Of a DNA stretch of 64,000 bases, positions 1 through 8,050 are shown piece by piece; position 1 is the first letter of the stretch, and each line of letters starts with the position of its first letter. Source of the DNA: Microbacteriaceae bacterium. GTDB taxonomy: Bacteria; Actinomycetota; Actinomycetes; Actinomycetales; Microbacteriaceae. Where the stretch lies: the NCBI GenBank assembly GCA_009780695.1, contig WQZN01000001.1, positions 62,001 to 126,000 of the forward strand, given 5' to 3'. Position numbers and translations under genes: made by a program. The notes under the pieces are model-generated. The model was not told where the DNA came from. It did no database searches and saw only the letters and a program-made list of their open reading frames with translations.

Positions 1-377
1 TTCGCGGTCGCTGCGGCCGGGTTCGTGCCGCCGCTCAAGGTGACGATGTCCGGGAGGTTGCCCGAGGCGAAGTAGGTGTTGAGCTTGGTGTCGTCGCCGG
101 CGACGTACTTGATCGTGATGTTCAGATCCTTCGAGATCTGCTGGGCGACCTTGGACTGCATCGGCGGGTTCCACCAGGTCTGGTCGACGTACCAGGTCAG
201 GGTCTTCTTGGTCTTGGAGTCGGCCTTCCAGGACGGCGTGTTCGCGTCGACCTTGACGCGGGATGCGGGCAGCTTGTCTGCGGCCGTCGTGCTGCCGGAG
301 CCGGCGGAGCACCCGACGAGCAGCAGGGCGGCGGAGGCGATCACCGCCGCGGCCCCGACGATCTTCATGTTCTTCAC
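1..377 (-). CDS. Extracellular sugar-binding lipoprotein of an ABC transporter (C-terminus outside window)
   Basis: Solute receptor of a carbohydrate ABC importer (LplA/YtcQ-type, family 1 binding proteins), expected to be lipid-anchored outside the membrane. About 125 residues are visible. A Lys-start signal peptide leads to the lipobox LLVGC with Cys23, followed by a mature region that includes WYVDQTWWNPP. The GTG start at 377 is preceded by AAAGGAA at good spacing; the internal ATG at 368 is less well placed. It lies downstream of two permease genes in the same direction, so it probably belongs to their operon. The coding sequence runs off the left edge. The substrate is unknown; an oligosaccharide is inferred from the permease type and from the nearby secreted beta-helix protein. 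Confidence 0.85.
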   Translation of the reverse strand, partial: MKNMKIVGAAAVIASAALLLVGCSAGSGSTTAADKLPASRVKVDANTPSWKADSKTKKTLTWYVDQTWWNPPMQSKVAQQISKDLNITIKYVAGDDTKLNTYFASGNLPDIVTLSGGTNPAAATA

Positions 378-473
378 TGCTGTGTTCCTTTCCTGCAGAC
401 GCGGAGGTCTGCCGTCTGGGTTGACCGCCGTGCACCGACGACGGCCGAGGTGGATGGGCCGGACCCGCCGCCG

Positions 474-1448
474 TCAGCCCTTGACAGCGCCGATCATCAT
501 CCCGCCCACGAAGTACTTCTGCAGGAACGGGTAGGCGATGACGATGGGCAGCGCCGTCACGACGATCGTGGCGAGCTGGATGCCCTGGGAGGAGACGATG
601 CTGGCGGCGTTCGGATTGAAGCCGTGCACCTGGGACTGCTGGAACTGGACCACGATCTGATAGATCTTCATCTGCATCGGGTACAGCCAGGTGTTCGAGT
701 TGATGTAGAGCAGGGGCGAGTAGAAGTCGTTCCACTGGCCGACGCCGTTGAACAGGGCGATCGTGGCGAGCGCCGGCTTCGAGAGCGGCAGGAAGATCTT
801 CCAGAAGGTCTGGAAGTGGTTCGCGCCGTCGAGCTTCGCGGCCTCGTCGAGCGAGTCGGGGATGCCGCGGAAGAAGTTCATCAGGATGATCACGTCGAAG
901 TAGGCGAGCAGCCCCGGGATGATGTACACCCAGAAGGTGTCGATGAGCCCGAGCGACTTGATGAGCAAGTAGGTGGGGATCATGCCGCCGCCGAAGAACA
1001 TCGTGACGATGCCCATCGCGGAATACACCTTGCGGCCGCGCAGGAAGCCCTTCGACATCGCGAACGCGACCATCGCACAGAACAGCACGTGGCTGAGCGC
1101 GCCGAGCACCGTCCGGGCGACCGAGATGCCGAAGGCCGTCCAGATGGACGAGTCGCCGAGCACCTGCCGGTAGTTCGCGAGCGTCCAGTGCCGGGGGAAG
1201 AGGGCGACGCCCTGGCTGAGATCGGTGCCGGTCGCCAGCGACGACACGACGATGTTCCAGACCGGGACCACGATGATCAGCGCGAACGCCAGAAGGATGA
1301 TCGCGTTGACGATGTTGAAGAGACCGCCGTCCTGTCGCTGCAGCAGGGTCGGCCGCCCGGCGGGCGGGCGGCGGGCCGGCCGACGCCGGCCTTCCACCAC
1401 GAGGGGGCCGCGCGTTCGCGCCGCAGAGGGGTCGATTGTCGTAACCAC
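474..1448 (-). CDS. Carbohydrate ABC transporter permease (YtcP/MalG type)
   Basis: Inner-membrane subunit of the importer, 324 residues, with about six transmembrane helices and the EAA-loop motif DEAAKLDGANHFQTFWKIF that contacts the ATPase. The frame stays open further upstream, but the GTG at 1448 follows a good GGGAGGA site just after the stop of the preceding permease, so I start there. The first ~45 residues are Arg/Pro-rich and cytosolic. No ATPase gene lies in the cluster; CUT1 importers often share a distant MsmK-type ATPase. Family assignment is firm, substrate is not. Confidence 0.88.
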   Translation of the reverse strand: MVTTIDPSAARTRGPLVVEGRRRPARRPPAGRPTLLQRQDGGLFNIVNAIILLAFALIIVVPVWNIVVSSLATGTDLSQGVALFPRHWTLANYRQVLGDSSIWTAFGISVARTVLGALSHVLFCAMVAFAMSKGFLRGRKVYSAMGIVTMFFGGGMIPTYLLIKSLGLIDTFWVYIIPGLLAYFDVIILMNFFRGIPDSLDEAAKLDGANHFQTFWKIFLPLSKPALATIALFNGVGQWNDFYSPLLYINSNTWLYPMQMKIYQIVVQFQQSQVHGFNPNAASIVSSQGIQLATIVVTALPIVIAYPFLQKYFVGGMMIGAVKG

Positions 1449-1462
1449 GGGCAGGTCCTCCC

Positions 1463-2401
1463 TCAGAGCATCGAGGTGTTGTCGTTGAGCTTCTTCGTCG
1501 CGAAGTTCGCGCCGAGCAGCAGGATGAGGGAGATGAGGGAGATGCCCAGACCGACGGCGGTGCCGTAGGAGAAGTTCCCCTGATGCAAGCCGACCTGGTA
1601 GACGTAGAAGTTGATCACGTTCGACCGGGGGTCGTTGAGCGGGTTGTTCAGCACCATCGTCTGGTCGAGGTTGGACCCGAACAGCCCGGAGACCCACAGG
1701 ATCACCTGGAGCGCGATCATCCCGCGGATGCCCGGCAGCGTGATGTGCCAGATGCGGCGGAACCGCCCGGCGCCGTCCACGCGCGCCACCTCATACAGCG
1801 AGGGATCGATGGCCGCCATCGCGGCGAGATACAGGATGGTCCCCCACCCGACCTCCTTCCACGTGTCCGACAGCGCTGCGATGAGCCAGTACAGACCGGG
1901 CTGCTGGAGCAGGTTCGTGCTGCCGCCGAAGATCTGGTTGAACAGCCCCGTCGACGAGAGCCAGACGACGAGCATGCCGCCGAGCACGATCCAGGAGATG
2001 AAGTGCGGCAGATATGAGATCGCCTGCACGACGCGCTTGAACACCCCGCCGGCGAGCTCGTAGACCATGATCGCGAGCACGATGGACAGCGGGAACTCGA
2101 TGACCAGCTTGAGGAGCGAGATTCCGAGGGTGTTGACGAGCGAGCTCCAGAACGTCGGGTCGGTGACGATCAGCTGGAAGTTGGCCAGGCCGACGAACGG
2201 CGCATTCCAGATCGTGCTGGTCACGGTGTAGTTCTGGAAGGCCATCACGTAGCCGTACAGCGGCAGGAAGCCGAACACGATGATGAAGACGACGCCCGGC
2301 CACACCATCAGCTGAAGCTGCCACTGCTGCCGGAAGTCGTACAGCCAGGCGGCGAACTTCCCCTCCGGGCGTTCTCTGCCCGCGCTCGGATGAGCGGTCA
2401 T
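1463..2401 (-). CDS. Carbohydrate ABC transporter permease (LplB type)
   Basis: Partner permease, 312 residues, MalF/LplB family, with six predicted helices starting near residue 30 and an EAA loop (YEVARVDGAGRFRRIWHIT). The ATG at 2401 has AAAGGAG five bases upstream; an in-frame ATG at 2422 lacks such a site. It is the first gene of the operon and reads away from the TetR gene. Its promoter appears to contain TATACT (2459-2454 on this strand), with a palindrome between the -10 and -35 regions, so repression by the divergent regulator is likely. Confidence 0.88.
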   Translation of the reverse strand: MTAHPSAGRERPEGKFAAWLYDFRQQWQLQLMVWPGVVFIIVFGFLPLYGYVMAFQNYTVTSTIWNAPFVGLANFQLIVTDPTFWSSLVNTLGISLLKLVIEFPLSIVLAIMVYELAGGVFKRVVQAISYLPHFISWIVLGGMLVVWLSSTGLFNQIFGGSTNLLQQPGLYWLIAALSDTWKEVGWGTILYLAAMAAIDPSLYEVARVDGAGRFRRIWHITLPGIRGMIALQVILWVSGLFGSNLDQTMVLNNPLNDPRSNVINFYVYQVGLHQGNFSYGTAVGLGISLISLILLLGANFATKKLNDNTSML

Positions 2402-2453
2402 CAGCACTCCTTTGTGCACCATCTCTCGCGGCTGCCCCGCCGCGGGTTCCTGA

Positions 2454-2485
2454 GTATAGTCACACTTACTGACTTGTAAGCAAGT
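2454..2485. promoter_or_regulatory. Divergent promoter with overlapping palindromic TetR-type operators
   Basis: On the minus strand TATACT (2459-2454) makes a good -10 for the permease operon. Immediately upstream are two overlapping inverted repeats, CTTAC-N6-GTAAG (2465-2480) and ACTTG-N4-CAAGT (2472-2485). They sit between the -10 and -35 positions and beside the plus-strand TetR promoter (possible TACAGT at 2494). This layout suits autorepression plus repression of the transporter. That the adjacent TetR binds here is inference. Confidence 0.65.
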
Positions 2486-2527
2486 AGATGTGGCTACAGT
2501 TTACGGAACGTCACGAAATGGGGTCGG

Positions 2528-3175
2528 ATGCCGAACAACACCGCAACCAGGCGCCCGGTCGCCGCCGCCGATCGGGCCCAGAAACCGCGGCCCCGCACCG
2601 CTGAGACGCGCAAGCGCATCCTCGACGCGGCCATGACCGTCTTCGGCACCCGCGGGTACAACAAGGGCTCGCTCCTCGAGATCGCCGAGCTCGCCGGGAT
2701 GACGCATGCCGGCGTGCTGCACCACTTCGGCTCCAAGGACAATCTGCTCGTGGCCGTCCTGGAATACCGCGACAGCGACGACGTGAAGGACCTCGACGGC
2801 CAGCACGTGCCGCCGGGGTCGGAGCTGCTCGCGCACCTCGTCGAGACGGTCCGGCTCAACATGACCCGAGCCGGCATCGTTCAGGGCTACGCGGTGCTCG
2901 CCGCCGAATCGGTCACCGACGGGCACCCTGCCGCCGACTTCTTCCGCGACCGCTTCGACGGGCTGCGCCACATGATCATGGGCGCCTATGCCCCGATCGC
3001 TCCTCGCGACACCCCTGAGGCCCGGCTCGAGATCGCGGCGTCCGCCACGATCGCCGTGATGGACGGCATGCAGGTGCAGTGGCTGCTCGAACCGACCGTT
3101 GACATGCCCGCGGCCGTGGAGGCCACGATCGCCGGGCTTATAGCCTGGCTGCGAGGGGCGACTCAGCCCCTCTGA
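2528..3175 (+). CDS. TetR family transcriptional regulator
   Basis: A 215-residue DNA-binding repressor. The N-terminal helix-turn-helix (roughly residues 20-68) contains ETRKRILDAAMTVFGTRGYN and HAGVLHHFGSKDNLL, typical of the TetR family. The rest is a helical ligand-binding and dimer domain. It is divergent from the ABC permease operon and only 25 bases ahead of the beta-helix gene, so it may co-transcribe with that gene and control both sides through the palindromes at 2465-2485. The inducer is unknown; an oligosaccharide released by the secreted protein is a reasonable guess. The ribosome-binding site is weak (GGGG). Confidence 0.85.
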   Translation: MPNNTATRRPVAAADRAQKPRPRTAETRKRILDAAMTVFGTRGYNKGSLLEIAELAGMTHAGVLHHFGSKDNLLVAVLEYRDSDDVKDLDGQHVPPGSELLAHLVETVRLNMTRAGIVQGYAVLAAESVTDGHPAADFFRDRFDGLRHMIMGAYAPIAPRDTPEARLEIAASATIAVMDGMQVQWLLEPTVDMPAAVEATIAGLIAWLRGATQPL

Positions 3176-3200
3176 CCCAAGTTGTTCAAAGGAGAACAGC

Positions 3201-5171
3201 GTGAACCGACGCGTGCGCACGCGCACCCGACGCTCGGCCTTCGTGGTGGCCGCGGCACTGGCGGTGACGGGCTGCGGCTTCGCGGCATCCGCCGCCCCCG
3301 CCCTCGCCGACACCGCCGCGAGCCCGAACGTCCCCGCCAACCCGGGCTTCGGCCCGAACGTCACGATCATCGACCCGAGCTGGACGACCCAGCAGATCAA
3401 CCAGGCGCTGGCCGCGGCCGGCGGCGAGAGCGAGTTCTCGACGAACCGCCACGCCGTGCTGTTCCTGCCCGGCACCTACGGCAGTGCGACCGGCACCGAC
3501 GGCTCGATCGACGCCGCCGCCGACCTCGTCAACGGCTCGGTGGGCTACTACGAGCAGGTCGCGGGCCTCGGGGCGTCCCCCGACGACGTCACGATCAACG
3601 GCGCCGTGCACTCCGACGGGCAGGCGAGCCACCAGGCGATGCCGTGGGCGGGCGGCGACAGCGCGCTCGACAACTTCTGGCGCTCGCTCTCGAACGTCAA
3701 GATCAACCCGATCGAGAAGGCGACCGACGCCGACATCGCCGCCAACACCTACACGGCCGGCGAGTTCCCCGGGGTCGTCCCCGGCGTCTTCACCGAGGGC
3801 GACGCCAACCCCGGTGTGCTGCAGTGGGCGGTCTCGCAGGCCGCCCCGCTGCGCCGCGTCGACATCGCGGGCGACCTCTCGCTGTTCCCGCGCTTCGGCG
3901 GCTACTCGAGCGGCGGCTACCTCGCGAACTCGAAGGTCTCGGGCCAGGTCGTCTCGGGCTCGCAGCAGCAGTGGTACACGCGCGACTCGTCGATCGGCTC
4001 ATGGAACGGCAGCGTCTGGAACATGGTGTTCTCGGGCGTGCAGGGCGCGCCGGCGCCGTCCTACCCGTCGCCGCCGATGACCGTGCTGCCGACCACGCCG
4101 ACGACCCGTGAGGCCCCGTTCCTCTACGTCGACGGCGGCCAGTACAAGGTCTTCGTGCCGAAGGCGGGCACCGACACGAGCGGCGTGAACTGGTCGACGG
4201 ATGCCTCGGCCGGGGCATCCCTGCCGATCGGCTCGTTCTTCATCGCCAAGCCGAGCGACTCGATCTCCGCGATCAACGCGGCGCTCGCCCAGGGCAAGAA
4301 CCTGCTGCTGACGCCCGGCGTCTACCGCTACGCCCAGCCGATCAACGTGGTGCACGCGGCGAGCACGGTCGTGCTCGGCCTCGGCCTGCCCACCCTCGTG
4401 CCGACGAACGGCAACACGGCGCTCGTGACCGGCCCCGGCTCGGGCACGGTCATCTCGGGCATCACGGTCGACGCGGGCCCGAAGAAGTCGAACGTGCTGA
4501 TCCAGATCGGCCCGGCCGCGCACGCCGCCGCCCCGCAGTCGTCGGCGGCGAACCCGACCCTGCTCTCCGACGTGTTCGTGCGCGTCGGCGGCGCCGAGCC
4601 CGGCTCGGTCGGCACCGCGATCGTCGTCAACACCGACCACACGATCCTCGACGACATCTGGTCGTGGCGCGCCGACCACGGCACGGGCGTCGGCTGGACG
4701 GCCAACACGGGCGACACCGGCCTGCAGGTGAACGGCGACGACGTCACCGCGACCGGCCTGGCCGTCGAGCACTACCAGAAGAACCAGGTGGTGTGGAACG
4801 GCAACGGCGGCACGACCGTGTTCTACCAGTCCGAGCTGCCGTACGACGTGCCGAGCCAGGATGCCTGGACCGACGGCACCCAGCCCGGCTACGCGTCCTA
4901 CCGCGTCGGCGACCAGGTCACGAGCCACCAGGCCTACGGGCTCGGGGTGTACTCGTACTTCGACCAGGGCGTCGACATCGCCGACCACTCCGCGATCCAG
5001 GTGCCGAACGCGCCCGGGGTGCAGATCACCGACGCGATGACCCGCTTCCTCAACGGCAACGGCTCGATCACACACGTCGTGAACGACCAGGGCGCCGAGG
5101 TGCGCCTCGCCCAGCCCGGTGAGGACGCGAACTCGGTCGAGACGAGCTATCTGCCGTCGTACACCGGCTGA
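3201..5171 (+). CDS. Secreted right-handed beta-helix protein of the actinobacterial 'adenylyl cyclase / coagulation factor 5/8' misnamed family
   Basis: A 656-residue exported protein. Residues 1-36 form a signal peptide with a twin reading: a lipobox-like VTGC (Cys25) and a signal peptidase I site ending PALA before Asp37. The remainder has tandem beta-helix features: repeated Gly/Asn/Val stretches, GVYRYAQPINV and IWSWRADHGTGVGW. Close actinobacterial relatives are usually annotated as adenylyl cyclase or coagulation factor 5/8 proteins without support. The fold resembles carbohydrate-active enzymes with paired beta-helices (GH55-like), and the neighbouring oligosaccharide transporter supports a glycan-active role. 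The enzymatic activity is my inference. GTG start with AAAGGAG six bases upstream. Confidence 0.72.
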   Translation: MNRRVRTRTRRSAFVVAAALAVTGCGFAASAAPALADTAASPNVPANPGFGPNVTIIDPSWTTQQINQALAAAGGESEFSTNRHAVLFLPGTYGSATGTDGSIDAAADLVNGSVGYYEQVAGLGASPDDVTINGAVHSDGQASHQAMPWAGGDSALDNFWRSLSNVKINPIEKATDADIAANTYTAGEFPGVVPGVFTEGDANPGVLQWAVSQAAPLRRVDIAGDLSLFPRFGGYSSGGYLANSKVSGQVVSGSQQQWYTRDSSIGSWNGSVWNMVFSGVQGAPAPSYPSPPMTVLPTTPTTREAPFLYVDGGQYKVFVPKAGTDTSGVNWSTDASAGASLPIGSFFIAKPSDSISAINAALAQGKNLLLTPGVYRYAQPINVVHAASTVVLGLGLPTLVPTNGNTALVTGPGSGTVISGITVDAGPKKSNVLIQIGPAAHAAAPQSSAANPTLLSDVFVRVGGAEPGSVGTAIVVNTDHTILDDIWSWRADHGTGVGWTANTGDTGLQVNGDDVTATGLAVEHYQKNQVVWNGNGGTTVFYQSELPYDVPSQDAWTDGTQPGYASYRVGDQVTSHQAYGLGVYSYFDQGVDIADHSAIQVPNAPGVQITDAMTRFLNGNGSITHVVNDQGAEVRLAQPGEDANSVETSYLPSYTG

Positions 5172-5186
5172 GGCATCCCGCCGAAC

Positions 5187-5239
5187 ACACACGGAGCGCC
5201 CGGTCGGTTCCTACCGTCCGGGCGCTCTGCCGTGTGTTT
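5187..5239. terminator. Two-tier hairpin, probable bidirectional terminator
   Basis: Outer arms ACACACGG/CCGTGTGT (5187-5194 and 5230-5237) enclose inner arms AGCGCCCGG/CCGGGCGCT (5195-5203 and 5218-5226). It lies 15 bases after the beta-helix gene stop and before the 3' end of the convergent helicase gene. Only a short T run follows, so it is probably a stable hairpin terminator rather than a classical T-tract one. Confidence 0.7.
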
Positions 5240-5248
5240 CCGGGTGCG

Positions 5249-5301
5249 GGATCCGCTTTCCGGGAACCGGATCCGACTCCCGGAAAGCGGATCCGGTTCC
5301 C
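5249..5301. repeat. Nested intergenic palindrome (GGATCC family)
   Basis: Perfect 17-bp arms GGATCCGCTTTCCGGGA (5249-5265) and its complement (5278-5294) overlap a second inverted pair, GGGAACCGGATCC (5262-5274) and GGATCCGGTTCCC (5289-5301). It lies between convergent genes. The core resembles the 60-bp palindrome at 35548-35607 (GGATCCG... CGGGA.CCGGATCC), suggesting a dispersed element family. Confidence 0.75.
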
Positions 5302-5347
5302 GGACGCGACGGCACTGCGTCGGCACCGCGGCGCCGACGCGACGGCG

Positions 5348-7669
5348 TCAGTCCCGAGCGCCCTGCGCCAGCGTGCGCAGCAGCTCGTCGCCGGGGGCCA
5401 CGGTGTCCCACTCGGCGGTGATCTCGGCGCGCTCGAGCAGGCCCTCGACGCGGCGCGTGCGGCCGCGCGCGGCGAGCGTCACGACGACACCGGTCTTGCC
5501 CGCGCGGCCGGTGCGGCCGGCGCGGTGCAGGTAGGTCTTGTACTCGTCGGGCGCGTCCGCCTGGATCACCAGATCGATGTCGTCGACGTGGATGCCACGG
5601 GCCGCGACATCCGTCGCGACGAGCACGTTGACCTTGCCCTGCGTCATGCGCTGCAGGTTGCGGGTGCGCTTGGCCTGGTTGAGGTCGCCGTGCAGGGCGA
5701 CGGCGGGCACGCCGGCATCCTGCAGGCCCTCGGCCACGTCCTCGGCATAGCTGCGCGTGCGCGTGAAGACGAGCGTCTTGCCGTCGCGGTCGACGAGCTC
5801 GCGGATGATGTCGAGCTTCTCGCGGTGGTCGATCACGAGCACGCGGTGCTCGATCGTGCCGGATGCCTGGTCTTCGCCGGCCACCTCGTGGACCGCCGGG
5901 TCGACGAGGAACTCGTCGACGAGCTTGGCCACACCGGCGTCGAGCGTCGCCGAGAACAGCAGCTTCTGGCCGCCCTCGGAGGTCTGGCGCAGGATCTCCT
6001 GCACGGGCTCGAGGAAGCCGAGGTCGCACATGTGGTCGGCCTCGTCGAGCACCGACACCTGCACGTGCGAGAGGTCGAGGCGGCCCTGCTCGATGAGGTC
6101 GAGGATGCGGCCGGGCGTGCCGACGATGATGTCGACGCCGCGCTCGAGCGCCATGACCTGCGAGCGCTGCGGCACACCGCCGTAGATCTGGGTCGTGTAG
6201 AGGCCGACGGCGCGCGCGATCGGCTGCACCGTGCGGTCGATCTGCAGCGCGAGCTCGCGCGTCGGCGCCATGATCAGCGCGCGGGGCGCACGGCCCTGCT
6301 GACGCTTGGTGCGCTTGCCCGCGGCGATCTCGGCCGAGCCGGCGCGCAGCAGCAGCTCGACGGCCGGGGCGCCGAAGGCGATCGTCTTGCCCGAGCCGGT
6401 GCGGCCGCGGCCGAGCACGTCGCGACGGCTCAGCACATCGGGGATCGTCGCCGCCTGGATCGGGAACGGGCTCGTCGCGCCGAGCTCGTCGAGCGCGCGC
6501 ACGATGCCCGAGCCGAGGCCGAGGTCGCCGAAGGTCACGCCTTCGACGTCTGCGGCCTGGGTCGCCTGGGCCTCGAGGCGCTCGAGCACGACGTCGTCCT
6601 GCGGGGTGAAGGATGCCTTCTGCTTCGCGTCCCCGTAGAAGTCGCCCTGGCGCTCGCTGCGGTGGCCGCGCGGGCGGTCGTAGCGGGGGTCGTGGTCGAC
6701 GAAGCCTTCGCGGCCCGGGCGGTCATCGCGCTCGAAGCGGGAAGTGGCGCGCTCATCGCGGCCGCGGCCGAAGTTGCGGGGGGCGCGGTCGTTCCGGTCG
6801 AAGTTGCGGGCCGGGCGCTCGCTGCGGTCGAACGAGCGGGGCGCGCGGTCGTCGCGGCCGAAGCCGCGCGGGGCACGGTTGTTGCGGTCGAAGCCGCCGC
6901 GCGCGGGGCGCTCGTCACGGTCGAACGAACGAGCCGGGCGGTCGCTGCGGTCGAAAGAACGTGGGGCACGGTCGTCACGGTCGAACGAGCGAGCCGGACG
7001 GTCGCTGCGGTCGAAGCCGCCACGTGCCGGGCGGTCGTCGCGGTCGAAGCGACGCGGGCCGCGGTCGTCGCGGTTGAAACCGCCACGGGCCGGGCGCTCA
7101 TCACGATCGAAGGAGCGAGCCGGGCGGTCCGAGCGGTCGAACGCACGCGGGGCGCGCTCGTCACGGTCGAAGGAGCGGGTCGGTCGCTCGTCGCGCTCGA
7201 AGCGGTTCATCCGGTCGGCGCGGTCGGGGCGGTTGCCGCGCTCGAAGCGGCGCTCGCCGCTCTGGTGACGGCGGTCGGCGTCGCGGTCGAACGAGCGCGG
7301 GCCGCGGTCGTCCCGGTTGAAACCGCGCGCGGGGCGCTCGTCGCGGTCGAAGCCGCCGCGGGCCGGACGCTCGTCACGGCCGCCACGATCGAAACCGCGG
7401 TCAGTGCGGTCTCCGCGATCGTCACGGCCGAAGCCGCGGTCGTCACGATCGGCACCGGCACCGCGCGCCGGGCGGCCGGCGACGTTGTCGCGGAAGGCAC
7501 GGGTCTCATTGGACCAGCGAGCCTTCTTCTCCGGGGCCGCGCCCGCGTCATCCGGCCGATAGCCGCGGTGGCCGGCGCTGCGCGAGCCCGGCTTCTGCTT
7601 GGACGGGCGCGCGTAGGAAGGGTCGAAATTGTTCGCACGGCTACCGCCGCGCTTCATGTTCTTGGGCAT
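5348..7669 (-). CDS. DEAD-box ATP-dependent RNA helicase with long Arg/Asp/Phe-rich N-terminal repeat region
   Basis: A 773-residue RNA helicase that remodels RNA using ATP, cytosolic. The core begins near residue 380: Q-motif region PFPIQ (401-405), GRTGSGKT (422-429), PTREL (469-473), TPGR (518-521), DEAD (542-545), SAT (573-575), VATDVAARG (684-692), HRAGRTGR (715-722). All catalytic motifs are intact. Residues ~70-320 are unusual: dozens of imperfect repeats such as RPARSFDRDER and GGFDRDDR, predicted disordered and RNA-binding. Most DEAD proteins carry short tails, usually C-terminal. Start ATG at 7669; a second ATG is four codons downstream. A long upstream leader would suit cold-shock regulation, but I see no clear signal. 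Confidence 0.92.
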   Translation of the reverse strand: MPKNMKRGGSRANNFDPSYARPSKQKPGSRSAGHRGYRPDDAGAAPEKKARWSNETRAFRDNVAGRPARGAGADRDDRGFGRDDRGDRTDRGFDRGGRDERPARGGFDRDERPARGFNRDDRGPRSFDRDADRRHQSGERRFERGNRPDRADRMNRFERDERPTRSFDRDERAPRAFDRSDRPARSFDRDERPARGGFNRDDRGPRRFDRDDRPARGGFDRSDRPARSFDRDDRAPRSFDRSDRPARSFDRDERPARGGFDRNNRAPRGFGRDDRAPRSFDRSERPARNFDRNDRAPRNFGRGRDERATSRFERDDRPGREGFVDHDPRYDRPRGHRSERQGDFYGDAKQKASFTPQDDVVLERLEAQATQAADVEGVTFGDLGLGSGIVRALDELGATSPFPIQAATIPDVLSRRDVLGRGRTGSGKTIAFGAPAVELLLRAGSAEIAAGKRTKRQQGRAPRALIMAPTRELALQIDRTVQPIARAVGLYTTQIYGGVPQRSQVMALERGVDIIVGTPGRILDLIEQGRLDLSHVQVSVLDEADHMCDLGFLEPVQEILRQTSEGGQKLLFSATLDAGVAKLVDEFLVDPAVHEVAGEDQASGTIEHRVLVIDHREKLDIIRELVDRDGKTLVFTRTRSYAEDVAEGLQDAGVPAVALHGDLNQAKRTRNLQRMTQGKVNVLVATDVAARGIHVDDIDLVIQADAPDEYKTYLHRAGRTGRAGKTGVVVTLAARGRTRRVEGLLERAEITAEWDTVAPGDELLRTLAQGARD

Positions 7670-7875
7670 GAATCGCCGTTGCTTTCTTGAGTTTGCATGA
7701 GTTCAGAACCCGCCACCTCGCGGGGCCCGGGGGCGCGGAGCACCCCTACCGGCCGCTCTGACATACAAACTTCGGGTGGCCCACACTGGGCACATCAGAA
7801 AGCCGACGTGATCAGGCTACGCGCAGCGGCTGGGAGACCGCCTGGCCGCGACCCACTGGCAGCCACCGCCGTCGA

Positions 7876-7927
7876 GTCGTCACTTCCGCACAGTCCGACA
7901 CCCCGGAACCGTGCATGACTGACGACC
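7876..7927. repeat. Dispersed ~54-bp palindromic repeat, copy 1
   Basis: Arms GTCGTCACTTCCGCACAGT and a complementary-type ACCGTGCATGACTGACGAC flank a variable centre. It is near-identical to the reverse complement of 23842-23896 and related to 17381-17435. This copy lies between divergent genes, so it is unlikely to be only a terminator. Confidence 0.75.
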
Positions 7928-7955
7928 GGCCCCAGCTGAGCGCGCTCAGCCCGAC

Positions 7956-7970
7956 GCTAAACGTTTTCGC
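7956..7970. promoter_or_regulatory. LacI-type operator upstream of xylanase gene
   Basis: GCTAAACGTTTTCGC has the central CG and A/T flanks (AAACGTTT) of LacI/GalR family sites. It overlaps the expected -35 zone of a promoter whose -10 may be TACTCT at 7991-7996. The repressor is unknown; the nearest LacI gene is at 17457-18500 and its own likely site differs. Confidence 0.5.
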
Positions 7971-8050
7971 GATTCACAGCGCCGACCCTCTACTCTGAGA
8001 CCGCCCGCGCCGACGCCGGGCCGCCCCCGTCTGCACGAAGGAGTGCCGCC

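Larger units (their letters stand above)
7670..8050. other. Divergent intergenic region between helicase and xylanase genes
   Basis: About 380 bases without a convincing gene; a 73-codon frame at 7697-7918 has no family resemblance and overlaps a palindromic repeat. The region holds the helicase leader, a copy of the ~54-bp palindromic repeat (7876-7927), and a LacI-type palindrome near the xylanase promoter. Confidence 0.6.

Noticed and set aside
1449..1697. Longer N-terminus for the YtcP-type permease
   Set aside because: The extension lies inside the preceding permease gene in another frame; GTG 1448 has its own ribosome-binding site.
5234..7690. Plus-strand open frame of 818 codons opposite the helicase
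   Set aside because: Mirror of the helicase repeat region (Val/Ala/Glu runs); no independent support.
7697..7918. 73-codon frame between helicase and xylanase
   Set aside because: No ribosome-binding site or family match, and it overlaps the palindromic repeat at 7876.
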